Below the pieces are notes generated by a model. That model had not been told where the DNA came from and did not search any database. It saw only the letters and a list, made by a program, of their open reading frames with translations. Shown here piece by piece: positions 15,830 to 23,528 of a DNA stretch of 41,919 bases. Source of the stretch: Rubrivivax gelatinosus (lineage in GTDB: Bacteria; Pseudomonadota; Gammaproteobacteria; Burkholderiales; Burkholderiaceae_C). The position numbers were made by a program, and so were the translations under genes. The stretch is taken from positions 1 through 41,919 of the forward strand of contig NZ_NRRU01000048.1 of NCBI RefSeq assembly GCF_016583785.1. Direction: 5' to 3'. Positions within the stretch are counted from its first letter, which is position 1. Each line of letters starts with the position of its first letter.

Positions 15830-16927
15830 ATGTGGCTCCTGCTGACCGCTTTCGCGGTGTCTTTGTCGATCACGCTGCTGATGGTTCATCACGCGCGTCG
15901 GGGCGCCCATCGGCTGACTGACCACGACCTGTCGGGGCCGCAGAAATTCCACTCGCACCCGGTGCCGCGGGTCGGCGGCGTCGGCATTTTCGCCGGTGTC
16001 GTGGCCGCGGTCGGTGTCCTGTACTGGCTGGACCGTGAGCTGGGTGCCCAGGCTGCCCTGCTGCTGCTCTGCGGCCTGCCCGCCTTCGCCTCGGGGCTGA
16101 CCGAAGACCTCACCAAGACCCAGAGCCCGCGCCGCCGGCTCTTCTTCACCGCGGTGGCCGCGGCGCTGGCCGTGTGGCTGCTGGACGCGACGATCGCACG
16201 CACCGACATCCCCGGGCTGGACTGGCTGGTGTCATTCAGTGCGATCGCGGCGGTGCTCACCGTCTTCGCCGTGACGGGCGTCGCCAACTCGCTGAACATC
16301 ATCGACGGCTTCAACGGCCTGGCGTCGATGTGCGCGGTGCTGATGATGCTCAGCATCGGCTACGTCGCGTTCCAGGTCGACGACATGCTGATCGTCTGGC
16401 TGGCGGTGGCCGGCGTCGGCGCGGTGTTCGGCTTCTTCGTGCTGAACTTCCCGCTCGGTCTGATCTTCCTCGGTGACGGCGGCGCCTACTTCCTGGGCTT
16501 CTACGTCGCCGAACTCGCCATCCTGCTGCTCAGCCGCAATCCCGGCGTCTCGCCGATGTTCCCGCTGCTGGTGTGCATCTACCCGGTGTTCGAGACCGTG
16601 TTCTCGATCTACCGCCGCGTGATGCTGCGCGAACAGTCCGCCAGCGAGCCCGACGGCATCCACCTGCATTCGCTGATCTACCGCCGCGTGATGCGCTGGG
16701 CCGAGTGCGAGCGCGCTCCTCGCTCGCAGGTTCGACGCAACTCGATGACCTCGCCCTATCTGTGGCTGCTGTGCACGGTGGCCATCGCACCGGCCATGCT
16801 GTTCTGGAGCAGCACCCCCATCCTGGCCGGTTTCATCGTGCTCTTCGGCGTGGTCTACACCGGGCTGTACTGGCGCATCGTGCGCTTCCGTTCGCCGCGC
16901 TGGCTGCACCTGCACCGCACGCGCTGA
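15830..16927 (+). CDS. undecaprenyl-phosphate sugar-1-phosphate transferase, WecA/MraY family
   Basis: This 365-residue polytopic enzyme has about 10-11 hydrophobic helices. It is predicted to start repeat-unit synthesis by putting a HexNAc-1-phosphate on undecaprenyl phosphate. Family motifs are in order: KFHSHPVPRVGGVGIF near residue 40, the acidic loop TEDLTKTQSPRRRL with Glu92-Asp93, and NSLNIIDGFNGLASM around residue 153 with the catalytic Asp159. LIFLGDGGAYFLGFYVAEL and the cytoplasmic His loop DGIHLHSLIYRRV follow. An in-frame TTG lies upstream (15770), but the ATG at 15830 gives the normal N-terminus. It diverges from the polysaccharide operon, which lacks a priming enzyme, so it probably serves it. 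GC content is back to core level. Confidence 0.9.
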   Translation: MWLLLTAFAVSLSITLLMVHHARRGAHRLTDHDLSGPQKFHSHPVPRVGGVGIFAGVVAAVGVLYWLDRELGAQAALLLLCGLPAFASGLTEDLTKTQSPRRRLFFTAVAAALAVWLLDATIARTDIPGLDWLVSFSAIAAVLTVFAVTGVANSLNIIDGFNGLASMCAVLMMLSIGYVAFQVDDMLIVWLAVAGVGAVFGFFVLNFPLGLIFLGDGGAYFLGFYVAELAILLLSRNPGVSPMFPLLVCIYPVFETVFSIYRRVMLREQSASEPDGIHLHSLIYRRVMRWAECERAPRSQVRRNSMTSPYLWLLCTVAIAPAMLFWSSTPILAGFIVLFGVVYTGLYWRIVRFRSPRWLHLHRTR

Positions 16928-16971
16928 CCCGGTGCTGCAGGCCGCACAAGACGCCGCCAGGCGCTCGCGCG

Positions 16972-16977
16972 GATAAT
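16972..16977 (+). promoter_or_regulatory. possible -10 element (GATAAT) of the helicase gene
   Basis: GATAAT ends 9 nt before the ATG at 16987 in the 59-nt gap after the WecA-like gene, implying a leader of only a few nucleotides. No recognisable -35 hexamer was found. Confidence 0.3.
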
Positions 16978-16986
16978 GGGGCCCAG

Positions 16987-18498
16987 ATGAACGTCACAAC
17001 CCCCACTGCCGCCCCAGAGGCCGACCAGGCCGGAGCGGCGCCCGAGCCCGTCCTGAATCCCAAGTTCGAGACGCTGCCGCTCGACCCCAAGCTGCTTCGT
17101 GCGGTGGCCGACGCCGGCTACACCTCGATGACCCCGATCCAGGCCAAGGCGATCCCCATCGTCCTGGCCGGCCGCGACGTGATGGGCGCGGCCCAGACCG
17201 GCACCGGCAAGACCGCGGCCTTCACGATCCCGCTGCTGCAGAAGATGCTGCGGCACGAAAACGCCAGCATGTCGCCGGCACGCCACCCGGTGCGTGCACT
17301 GGTGCTGGCGCCGACGCGCGAGCTCGCCGACCAGGTGGCCGCCAACGTCAAGACGTACGCCAAGCACACCAAGCTGCGCTCGGCGGTCGTCTTCGGCGGC
17401 ATCGACATGAAGCCGCAGACGCTCGAGCTGAAGGCCGGCGTCGAGGTGCTGATCGCCACGCCGGGCCGGCTGCTCGACCATATCGAGGCCAAGAACGCGG
17501 TGCTCAACCAGGTCGAGTACGTCGTGCTCGACGAAGCCGACCGCATGCTCGACATCGGCTTCCTGCCCGACCTGCAGCGCATCCTGTCCTACCTGCCCAA
17601 GGCGCGGCAGACGCTGCTGTTCTCGGCCACCTTCTCGTCCGATATCCGGCGCCTGGCCGGCAGCTACCTGCAGGACCCGATCACGGTCGAGGTGGCGCGC
17701 CCCAACGCCACCGCGACCAACGTCGAGCAGCGCTTCTACGGCGTCGGCGACGACGACAAGCGCGCCACCGTGCGCCAGCTGCTGCGCCAGCGCGAGCTCT
17801 CGCAGGCCATCATTTTCGTCAACAGCAAGCTCGGCGCTGCGCGCCTGGCGCGTTCGTTCGAGCGCGACGGCCTGAAGACGCAGGCGCTGCACGGCGACAA
17901 GAGCCAGGACGAGCGCCTGAAGGCGCTGGCCGCGTTCAAGGCGGGCGAGGTCGACCTGCTGGTCGCCACCGACGTCGCCGCGCGCGGCCTGGACATCGCC
18001 GACCTGCCGGCGGTGTTCAACTTCGACGTGCCCTTCAACGCCGAGGACTACGTGCACCGCATCGGCCGCACCGGCCGCGCCGGCGCCTCCGGCCTGGCGG
18101 TGACGCTGGTCACGCGCAACGACACCCGCCTGATCGGCGACATCGAGAACCTGATCAAGAAGAAGATCGAGGTCGAGCCCTTCGAGATCGAGGACGACCG
18201 GGCACGCCGCCCTCGCCGCCACCTCGATGACGAGCGCGACGACGAACCGCGTGCCGAGACGCCGCCGCCGCCGCGTGCGCCCGCGCCGCGCGCCGAGTAC
18301 GCCGAACGCCCGCGCCGGGCGCCGCAACCGCCGGCAGACCCGATCTTCGACCGCCCCTACGAGCCGTCTCCGGCCGCTGTCGCCGCTGCGGCTACGGCCG
18401 CCGCGGATGCCCCGGCCACCTCGGCGACGGGCAAGGCCCTGCCGGCCGGCCTGCGGCCCAAGCGCAAGGTCGCGTCGCTGCTGGGCGGCGGCCGCTGA
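16987..18498 (+). CDS. rhlE: DEAD-box ATP-dependent RNA helicase, RhlE-like
   Basis: This cytoplasmic RNA helicase of 503 residues would act in ribosome assembly or mRNA turnover. The helicase core is complete. The Q motif begins at FETLPLDPKLLRAV (residue 27) with Gln52, followed by AQTGTGKT (69-76), APTRELADQ, TPGRLLDH, the DEAD box in VVLDEADRMLDIGF, FSATFSS, TDVAARGLDIADL and HRIGRTGRAGASG. The C-terminal tail of about 110 residues is low-complexity (Arg/Pro/Ala-rich) and ends basic (LRPKRKVASLLGGGR), as in RhlE proteins. The start ATG at 16987 is chosen because the longer frame runs back through the WecA-like gene. Confidence 0.93.
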   Translation: MNVTTPTAAPEADQAGAAPEPVLNPKFETLPLDPKLLRAVADAGYTSMTPIQAKAIPIVLAGRDVMGAAQTGTGKTAAFTIPLLQKMLRHENASMSPARHPVRALVLAPTRELADQVAANVKTYAKHTKLRSAVVFGGIDMKPQTLELKAGVEVLIATPGRLLDHIEAKNAVLNQVEYVVLDEADRMLDIGFLPDLQRILSYLPKARQTLLFSATFSSDIRRLAGSYLQDPITVEVARPNATATNVEQRFYGVGDDDKRATVRQLLRQRELSQAIIFVNSKLGAARLARSFERDGLKTQALHGDKSQDERLKALAAFKAGEVDLLVATDVAARGLDIADLPAVFNFDVPFNAEDYVHRIGRTGRAGASGLAVTLVTRNDTRLIGDIENLIKKKIEVEPFEIEDDRARRPRRHLDDERDDEPRAETPPPPRAPAPRAEYAERPRRAPQPPADPIFDRPYEPSPAAVAAAATAAADAPATSATGKALPAGLRPKRKVASLLGGGR

Positions 18499-18523
18499 CA
18501 CGGGCGCTGCGGCGTCCAGGATC

Positions 18524-19444
18524 GTGATCCTCGTCTGCGGCGAGGCGCTGATGGACGTCTTCGCCGCCGGCGACACCGCCGCCGGCCTGATGCTGGACGC
18601 ACGCTGCGGCGGCTCGCCGTTCAACGTCGCGATCGGGCTGGCGCGCCTGGGGCAGCCAGTGGGCTTTCTCGGTGGCCTGTCCAGCGATGCCGCCGGCCGG
18701 CGCCTGCGCGCCGCGCTGCAGGCCGAAGGTGTCGACACCGGCTGCGCGCCGGCTCTCGACGCGCCGACGACGCTGGTGATGATCGACGTCGCCGAGGGCG
18801 GCAGCCCGCATTACCGCTTTCTCGGCGCCGGTGCCGCCGACCGGCTGCTGCCGGCGCACGCCGTGGTGGCGCTACCGGAAGCGGTGCGCGTGTTGCAGCT
18901 CGGGTCCTACGCGCTGGTGGTCGAGCCGGTCGCGACCGTGCTGCGTGCGCTGGTCGAGCGCGAACACGGCCGGCTGCTCGTCGCCTACGACCCCAACGTG
19001 CGCCCGGGCGTCGAGCCCGACGCCGCGCGCTGGCGCGAGGCGCTGGACTGGATGGCGGGCCGCTGCCGGCTGCTCAAGGCCAGCGACGAAGACCTGGGCT
19101 GGCTTTACCCCGGCGTCGCGCACGCCGAGCTGGCGCGGCGCTGGCTGGCGGCCGGTGTCGAGCTCGTCGTCGTCACGCTTGGTGCCGGCGGTGCCAGCGG
19201 CTGGACCGCAGCCGCTGCCGTCGAGCTGCCCGCGGCGCCGTCGGCGCTGGTCGATACCGTCGGCGCCGGCGACACCGTGCAGGCGGCGCTGCTCGCCTGG
19301 CTGGCCGAACACGAGCGCCTGGCGCCGGGGCGGCTGCGGCTGGATGCGGCTGAACTGCGGTCGGCACTGGCGTTTGCGCTGCGCGCCGCGGCGCTGACCT
19401 GCTCGCGCCGCGGTGCCGACCTGCCGCGCCGCGCCGAGCTGTAG
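18524..19444 (+). CDS. PfkB-family carbohydrate kinase (fructokinase-like)
   Basis: This ribokinase-fold sugar kinase of 306 residues starts at GTG 18524, giving MILVCGEALMDVFAAG. CGGSPFNVAIGLARLGQPVGFLGGLSSD corresponds to PfkB signature 1. The second signature is VDTVGAGDTVQAALLAWL near residue 246, with the catalytic Asp in GAGD. YDPNVRPGV is typical of fructokinase/2-keto-3-deoxygluconate kinase branches, so a hexose or ketose substrate is likely but not certain. It starts 25 nt after the helicase stop and converges with the cytidylyltransferase gene, 22 nt apart. A small CGGCT/AGCCG inverted repeat lies in that gap. Confidence 0.85.
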   Translation: MILVCGEALMDVFAAGDTAAGLMLDARCGGSPFNVAIGLARLGQPVGFLGGLSSDAAGRRLRAALQAEGVDTGCAPALDAPTTLVMIDVAEGGSPHYRFLGAGAADRLLPAHAVVALPEAVRVLQLGSYALVVEPVATVLRALVEREHGRLLVAYDPNVRPGVEPDAARWREALDWMAGRCRLLKASDEDLGWLYPGVAHAELARRWLAAGVELVVVTLGAGGASGWTAAAAVELPAAPSALVDTVGAGDTVQAALLAWLAEHERLAPGRLRLDAAELRSALAFALRAAALTCSRRGADLPRRAEL

Positions 19445-19466
19445 CGGCTGCGGCGCGAGCCGGCGC

Positions 19467-19922
19467 TCAGAGCTTGTCGATCACCTGCTGCAGATGCCGC
19501 GACGCGGCCTGCAGCTCGGCCAGCTTGTCGGCGTGCAGCGCGGCGACGAGCTGGCGGATCTCGGTGGTCGACACGTCCTGGGTGCGCGGCAGGTAGACGA
19601 CTTCGCAGAGGTCGGCCAGATCGTCGAACTTGCCGACCCAGTCGTCGCCCATCGCGAAGATGTGCGCCTGTTCGCGCACGATGTCGGCGCGTTTCTGGTC
19701 CCAGCTCTGCTCGGGGAAGGCGACGTCGACGAAGCGGACCGAACGAACGATCTCGACCCGGTGTTCGTAGGGCACGACGGTCTTCTTGCCCTTGAGCGCG
19801 TTGAACTCGTCGGTCGACACGCCGACGACGAGCCGGTCGCCCAGCGAGCGCAGCCGCTGCAGCAGCTTCAGGTGGCCGATGTGGAAGAGGTCGAAGGTGC
19901 CGTAGGTGATGACGGTGGACAT
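19467..19922 (-). CDS. glycerol-3-phosphate cytidylyltransferase-like nucleotidyltransferase (TagD-like)
   Basis: This 151-residue nucleotidyltransferase has a Rossmann-like HIGH-superfamily fold. It begins MSTVITYGTFDLFHIGHLKL, with the HxGH motif in HIGH. It then follows the pattern of Bacillus TagD almost block for block: GVSTDEFNALKGKKTVVPYE, VRFVDVAFPEQSWDQKRADI, AMGDDWVGKFDDLADLCEV, YLPRTQDVSTTEIRQ. TagD makes CDP-glycerol from CTP and glycerol-3-P. The ATG at 19922 is used because the sequence upstream in frame is not protein-like. No CDP-glycerol transferase is seen in the window, so substrate (glycerol-P or another polyol/sugar phosphate) and partner are open. Confidence 0.82.
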   Translation of the reverse strand: MSTVITYGTFDLFHIGHLKLLQRLRSLGDRLVVGVSTDEFNALKGKKTVVPYEHRVEIVRSVRFVDVAFPEQSWDQKRADIVREQAHIFAMGDDWVGKFDDLADLCEVVYLPRTQDVSTTEIRQLVAALHADKLAELQAASRHLQQVIDKL

Positions 19923-20005
19923 GCGCGGTTGCCGGGCCGGTGATGGGCGTTCGATTCTTGTTCGGGCGGGCGCGGGGCCGGCCCGCTCCGGGGCGCATTG
20001 TCGAT

Positions 20006-20764
20006 CTACGCGGCGAGCAGCGAGAAGACGGCCGGCAAACGTTCTGGCATTGCCTGCGGCCGCGCGCGCCACTCGGCGACCGGGCCGCTGCGCGTCCAGC
20101 CATCGGCCAGCGTGATGCCGCAGGCCACCGCCAGCCGCGTCGTCGGCGCCAGCGTCGCCGCCAGCGCGGCCAGCATCGCGGCGTTGCGATAAGGCGTCTC
20201 GATCAGCAGCTGCGTCTGGCCGAGGCGCCGCGACAGCGTCTCCAGCTCGCGGATGCGCGCGGTGCGCGCCGCCGCGTCCTGCGGCAGGTAGCCGACGAAG
20301 GCGAAGCTCTGGCCTTCCAGCCCGCTGGCGGCCAGCGCCAGCATCAGCGAACTCGGTCCCGAGAGCGGCAGCACCGGCACGCCGGCGCGGTGCGCGGCGG
20401 CTACCAGAGCCGAGCCCGGGTCGGCGACAGCCGGCAGCCCGGCTTCGCTGACCAGCCCGAGGTCGTGGCCGGCCAGCGCCGGCGCCAGCAGCTCCTGCCA
20501 GGCGGCGGGCGGCACCGGCTCGCGGCTGCCTTTGCGCGGGCGCGGCAGCTCGGTGATGCGGATCTCCTGCAGCGGCCGCGCCAGCGGCACGACGGCGCCG
20601 ACACGCTTGAGCAGCGCGCGTGCGCTGCGTGCGTCCTCGGCTGCCCAGTGTTCCAGCGCCGCCGCGCGGCGGATCACGCCCAGCGGCAGCACCTCCTGCA
20701 GATCGACGGTCTCGGTGCCCAGGTCCAGCGTGTTGGGCACCAGCAGCAGCGTGCCGGTGTTCAT
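20006..20764 (-). CDS. RsmI-like SAM-dependent methyltransferase (tetrapyrrole methylase fold)
   Basis: This 252-residue protein belongs to the SAM-dependent methyltransferase family that includes RsmI (16S rRNA C1402 2'-O-methyltransferase). It has LLLVPNTLDLGTETV at the N-terminus, where RsmI has its own start motif. LVSEAGLPAVADPGSALV and LPLSGPSSLMLALAASGLEGQ follow, the two glycine-rich SAM-site motifs, and then FAFVGYLPQDAAAR. The sequence departs enough from canonical RsmI that it may be the second, uncharacterised paralogue common in betaproteobacteria. Its target is therefore not assigned. The start overlaps the yceF stop as ATGA, indicating a two-gene unit. Confidence 0.75.
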   Translation of the reverse strand: MNTGTLLLVPNTLDLGTETVDLQEVLPLGVIRRAAALEHWAAEDARSARALLKRVGAVVPLARPLQEIRITELPRPRKGSREPVPPAAWQELLAPALAGHDLGLVSEAGLPAVADPGSALVAAAHRAGVPVLPLSGPSSLMLALAASGLEGQSFAFVGYLPQDAAARTARIRELETLSRRLGQTQLLIETPYRNAAMLAALAATLAPTTRLAVACGITLADGWTRSGPVAEWRARPQAMPERLPAVFSLLAA

Positions 20765-21351
20765 CGTGCGAGCGGGTCCAGGCCGGCTGCGCGCAACAGC
20801 GTGCAGGTGCGGATCAGCGGCAGGCCGACGAGCGCGGTCGGGTCGTCGGACTCGATCGCGTCCAGCAGCGCGATGCCCAGCGACTCGCTCTTGGCGCTGC
20901 CGGCGCAGTCGTACGGGCGCTCGGCGAGCAGATAGCGTTCGATTTCGTCGTCTGCCAGCGCCCGAAAGTGCACCCGCACCGGCGCCAGCAGCACCTCGGC
21001 GAAGCCGGTGTCGGCGCGGGCCACGGCGACCGCGGTCTGGAACACGACCTCGCGCCCGCTCATGCGCTGCAGCTGCTCGCGTGCCCGCTCGTGCGTGCCG
21101 GGTTTTCCGATCGGCTCGCCGGCGAGGTCGGCCACCTGGTCGGAGCCGATGACGACGGCCTGCGGGTGCAGCGCGGCGACAGCCCGCGCCTTGGCCAGCG
21201 CCAGGCGCAGGGCCAGTTCGGCCGGCTTCTCGCCGGGTGCGGGTGTCTCGTCGACCTGCGGCGCGACGACGGTGAACGGCAGGCGCAGGCGTTCCAGCAG
21301 CTCGCGCCGGTAGCGCGAGGTCGAACCGAGGATCAGCGGCGGAGTGTCCAT
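20761..21351 (-). CDS. yceF: Maf-family nucleotide pyrophosphatase, YceF type
   Basis: This 196-residue house-cleaning pyrophosphatase hydrolyses modified nucleoside triphosphates; characterised YceF proteins prefer m7GTP. It has the Maf opening ILGSTSRYRRELLERL, PQVDETPAPGEKP and VVIGSDQV. The YceF-specific YDCAGSAKSESLGIALLDAI is present, and ALVGLPLIRTCTLLR is near the C-terminus. The start is ATG 21351, since the earlier in-frame codons are not family-like. It diverges from yceD, the same neighbourhood (yceF / yceD-rpmF-plsX) known from Escherichia coli, which strengthens the assignment. Confidence 0.9.
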   Translation of the reverse strand: MDTPPLILGSTSRYRRELLERLRLPFTVVAPQVDETPAPGEKPAELALRLALAKARAVAALHPQAVVIGSDQVADLAGEPIGKPGTHERAREQLQRMSGREVVFQTAVAVARADTGFAEVLLAPVRVHFRALADDEIERYLLAERPYDCAGSAKSESLGIALLDAIESDDPTALVGLPLIRTCTLLRAAGLDPLAR

Positions 21352-21392
21352 GCCCTGGATTGTCCCATCGGGCCATGCCGGCCCCCGGCGGC

Positions 21393-21398
21393 TACACT
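21393..21398 (+). promoter_or_regulatory. possible -10 element (TACACT) for yceD
   Basis: TACACT lies in the short yceF/yceD divergent gap and would start transcription near 21405, giving a leader of about 54 nt to the ATG at 21459. No strong -35 hexamer is present at normal spacing. Confidence 0.35.
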
Positions 21399-21458
21399 CG
21401 GCGCCCCCGGACCGACATGCGCCTGTCACACGGCGCCGGCCCCGGCTATTTCCCCATC

Positions 21459-22016
21459 ATGGCTCGCGACAAGAACCAAGACCCCCGACGCCTGGACGTG
21501 CGCTCCTTCGCCACGGCCGGCACGACGCTGGCCGGCAGCTGGCCGCAGCACGAGTTCGAGCGCCTGGGCGCTTCGCTGATGCCCGGCGCACGCGACGAGG
21601 CCGCGCCGGTGCAGTGGACGGTGCAGGGCGAGTTGCGCCCGGTCACCGGCGGCGCGCCCCAGGTCTGGCTGCAACTCGCGGCCACGACCGCGGTGACGCT
21701 GCAGTGCCAGCGCTGCCTGCAGCCGCTGGCCGAGCCGCTCGCGCTGGATCGCTGGTTCCGCTTCGCCGAGAGCGAGGACGAAGCCGCGCGCCTGGACGAA
21801 GAACTGGAGGACGACGTGCTCGTCGTCACCCGTACCTTCGACCTGCATGAACTCGTCGAGGACGAACTGATCCTCGCGCTGCCGCTGGTGCCGCGGCACG
21901 AGAACTGCCCCGAGCCGCTGCCGATGGCCGCCGGCGAGGAGCAGGGGCTCGAGGAAACGGCGCCGAACCCCTTCGCCGCGCTCGCCGCACTGAAGCGCCC
22001 TCGCGGCACCGATTGA
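21459..22016 (+). CDS. yceD: YceD family protein (DUF177), 23S rRNA accumulation protein
   Basis: This 185-residue acidic YceD/DUF177 protein belongs to a family linked to 23S rRNA accumulation and almost always placed before rpmF. Recognisable parts are RRLDVRSFATAG at the N-terminus and VTLQCQRCLQPL (the conserved CxxC) in the middle. DEELEDDVLVVTRTFDLHELVEDELILALPLVP is the family core, followed by HENCPEPL. Start choice is between ATG 21459 (MARDKNQDPRRLDV, used here) and ATG 21417, 14 codons earlier; neither has a good ribosome-binding site. It is followed by a 160-nt leader and rpmF. Confidence 0.88.
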   Translation: MARDKNQDPRRLDVRSFATAGTTLAGSWPQHEFERLGASLMPGARDEAAPVQWTVQGELRPVTGGAPQVWLQLAATTAVTLQCQRCLQPLAEPLALDRWFRFAESEDEAARLDEELEDDVLVVTRTFDLHELVEDELILALPLVPRHENCPEPLPMAAGEEQGLEETAPNPFAALAALKRPRGTD

Positions 22017-22044
22017 TCCACGATGGTTTGCCGCTTGATACGCG

Positions 22045-22053
22045 TGCTATACT
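22045..22053 (+). promoter_or_regulatory. extended -10 promoter upstream of rpmF
   Basis: TGCTATACT combines a TATACT -10 hexamer (22048-22053) with the TGn extension directly before it. It lies 29 nt after the yceD stop. The -35 region is poor, as often for extended -10 promoters. It would give rpmF-plsX-fab its own start near 22060. Confidence 0.55.
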
Positions 22054-22063
22054 GGCGGGCTTT

Positions 22064-22103
22064 GCGACGTCTAGCTAAGGCAAGACGCCGCAGTAGCATT
22101 TTT
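22064..22103 (+). promoter_or_regulatory. stem-loop followed by a T run in the rpmF leader
   Basis: GCGACGTCT (22064-22072) pairs with AGACGCCGC (22083-22091) with one mismatch, across a 10-nt loop. Five T's follow at 22099-22103. It sits immediately after the predicted transcription start. The T run is 7 nt from the stem, so it is a weak terminator at best. An attenuator, an mRNA-stability element or a ribosomal-protein site are all possible. Confidence 0.4.
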
Positions 22104-22176
22104 GCCGCCGGCCGATTCGGGCGTGTTGCCCCAGTCGCGAGGACCGCAGTTCCGGCGCCGACCCCAGGAGATTGTC

Positions 22177-22359
22177 ATGGCCGTCCAGCAGAACAAGAAG
22201 TCGCCGTCGAAGCGCGGCATGCACCGCTCGCACAACGCGGTCGCCGCCCCGGGCACGGCCCTCGAGCCGACGACCGGCGAGGTGCACCTGCGTCACCACA
22301 TCAGCCCCACCGGCTTCTATCGTGGCCGCAAGGTCCTGAAGACCAAGGCCGACGCCTGA
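22177..22359 (+). CDS. rpmF: 50S ribosomal protein L32
   Basis: This is a 60-residue L32 with the universal start [19 protein letters not shown] and the C-terminal [11 protein letters not shown] block. It lacks the zinc-binding cysteine pairs found in some L32 proteins, as is normal for proteobacteria. AGGAG (22166-22170) lies 6 nt before the ATG. The gene sits between yceD and plsX in the canonical order and has an extended -10 promoter and a hairpin leader upstream. Confidence 0.97.
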   Translation: MAVQQNKKSPSKRGMHRSHNAVAAPGTALEPTTGEVHLRHHISPTGFYRGRKVLKTKADA

Positions 22360-22438
22360 GGTCCGGTCGGGCGCGTCAGCGCCCGCAGATTCTCGTGTCC
22401 GCGCCGAGCCCGGCGTGAATACCGGGCTTCGATCTTCC

Positions 22439-23524
22439 GTGTCCCAGCATCCCGCACTGGAACCGCTGCCGCTGGTCCGCATCGCCGTGGACTGCATGGG
22501 CGGTGACCATGGTCCTTCGGTCACGCTGCCGGCCTGCCGCGCGTTCCTCGATCGGCATCCCGGTGCCGAGCTCGTGCTCGTCGGCACCGCCGACGTGATG
22601 GCCGCCGCTGCCTCGCTGCCGCGCTGCCGCACCGTCATCGCCACCGAGGTCGTCGCGATGGACGACCCGGTCGAAGTCGCGCTGCGCAAGAAGCGCGACT
22701 CGTCTATGCGCGTGGCGATCGGCCAGTTGAAGCTCGCCGATCCGGCGCTCGTCGCCCAGGCCTGCGTCAGCGCCGGCAACACCGGCGCGCTGATGGCCGT
22801 CTCGCGCTACCTGCTGAAGACTTTCGACGGCATCGACCGCCCGGCGATCGCCGCGCTTCTGCCCAACGCCCGCGGCCGCCTCACCAAGGTGCTGGATCTG
22901 GGTGCCAACGTCGACTGCTCGGCCGAGCACCTGCTGCAGTTCGCCGTGATGGGCGTGGCGCTGGTGCAGGCGCTGGACGGCATCGAGGAGCCCAGCGTCG
23001 GCCTGCTCAACATCGGCGAAGAGGCGATGAAGGGCAGCGAGACGATCAAGCGCGCCGGCGATCTGCTGCGCGCGGCGCACGCCGGTGGCCACCTCAACTT
23101 CTACGGCAACGTCGAAGGCAACGACATCTTCAAGGGCACGACCGACCTCGTCGTCTGCGACGGCTTCGTCGGCAACGTCGCGCTCAAGACCTCCGAAGGT
23201 CTGGCGGGCATGCTCTCGCAGATGATCAAGGAGGAGTTCACGCGCAACGCGTGGACCAAGCTGGCCGCGCTCGTCGCGATGCCGGTGCTCAACCGCTTCA
23301 AGGCCCGGGTGGACCATCGCCGCTACAGCGGCGGCGCGCTGCTGGGCCTGCGCGGACTCGTTTTCAAGGCGCACGGTTCCTCGGACGCTCTGGCGTTCGA
23401 GACGGCGCTGGCGCGTGCCTACGACGCCGCGCGCAACCGCCTGCTCGACCGCGTGCACGACCGCATCGCGGAAACGCTGCAGGCCATGCCCTCTGGCGAT
23501 ACCGCGGCCCCGCAGGCCGCCTGA
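22439..23524 (+). CDS. plsX: phosphate acyltransferase PlsX
   Basis: PlsX makes acyl-phosphate from acyl-ACP, feeding the PlsY/PlsC route to phosphatidic acid; it is a peripheral membrane enzyme. The protein has about 361 residues. It begins near [20 protein letters not shown], with family motifs [53 protein letters not shown] and ICDGFVGN-like [13 protein letters not shown]. The start is uncertain. GTG 22439 (used) and GTG 22415 are both in frame, and neither has a clear Shine-Dalgarno site. The first possible ATG lies inside the conserved motif and is too late. fabH begins 4 nt after the stop. Confidence 0.93.
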   Translation: MSQHPALEPLPLVRIAVDCMGGDHGPSVTLPACRAFLDRHPGAELVLVGTADVMAAAASLPRCRTVIATEVVAMDDPVEVALRKKRDSSMRVAIGQLKLADPALVAQACVSAGNTGALMAVSRYLLKTFDGIDRPAIAALLPNARGRLTKVLDLGANVDCSAEHLLQFAVMGVALVQALDGIEEPSVGLLNIGEEAMKGSETIKRAGDLLRAAHAGGHLNFYGNVEGNDIFKGTTDLVVCDGFVGNVALKTSEGLAGMLSQMIKEEFTRNAWTKLAALVAMPVLNRFKARVDHRRYSGGALLGLRGLVFKAHGSSDALAFETALARAYDAARNRLLDRVHDRIAETLQAMPSGDTAAPQAA

Positions 23525-23528
23525 ACGC

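Noticed and set aside
18524..19922. PfkB kinase and cytidylyltransferase side by side as a split HldE (ADP-heptose synthesis)
   Set aside because: The genes converge rather than form an operon. The kinase looks fructokinase-like, and the transferase matches TagD more closely than the HldE C-terminal domain.
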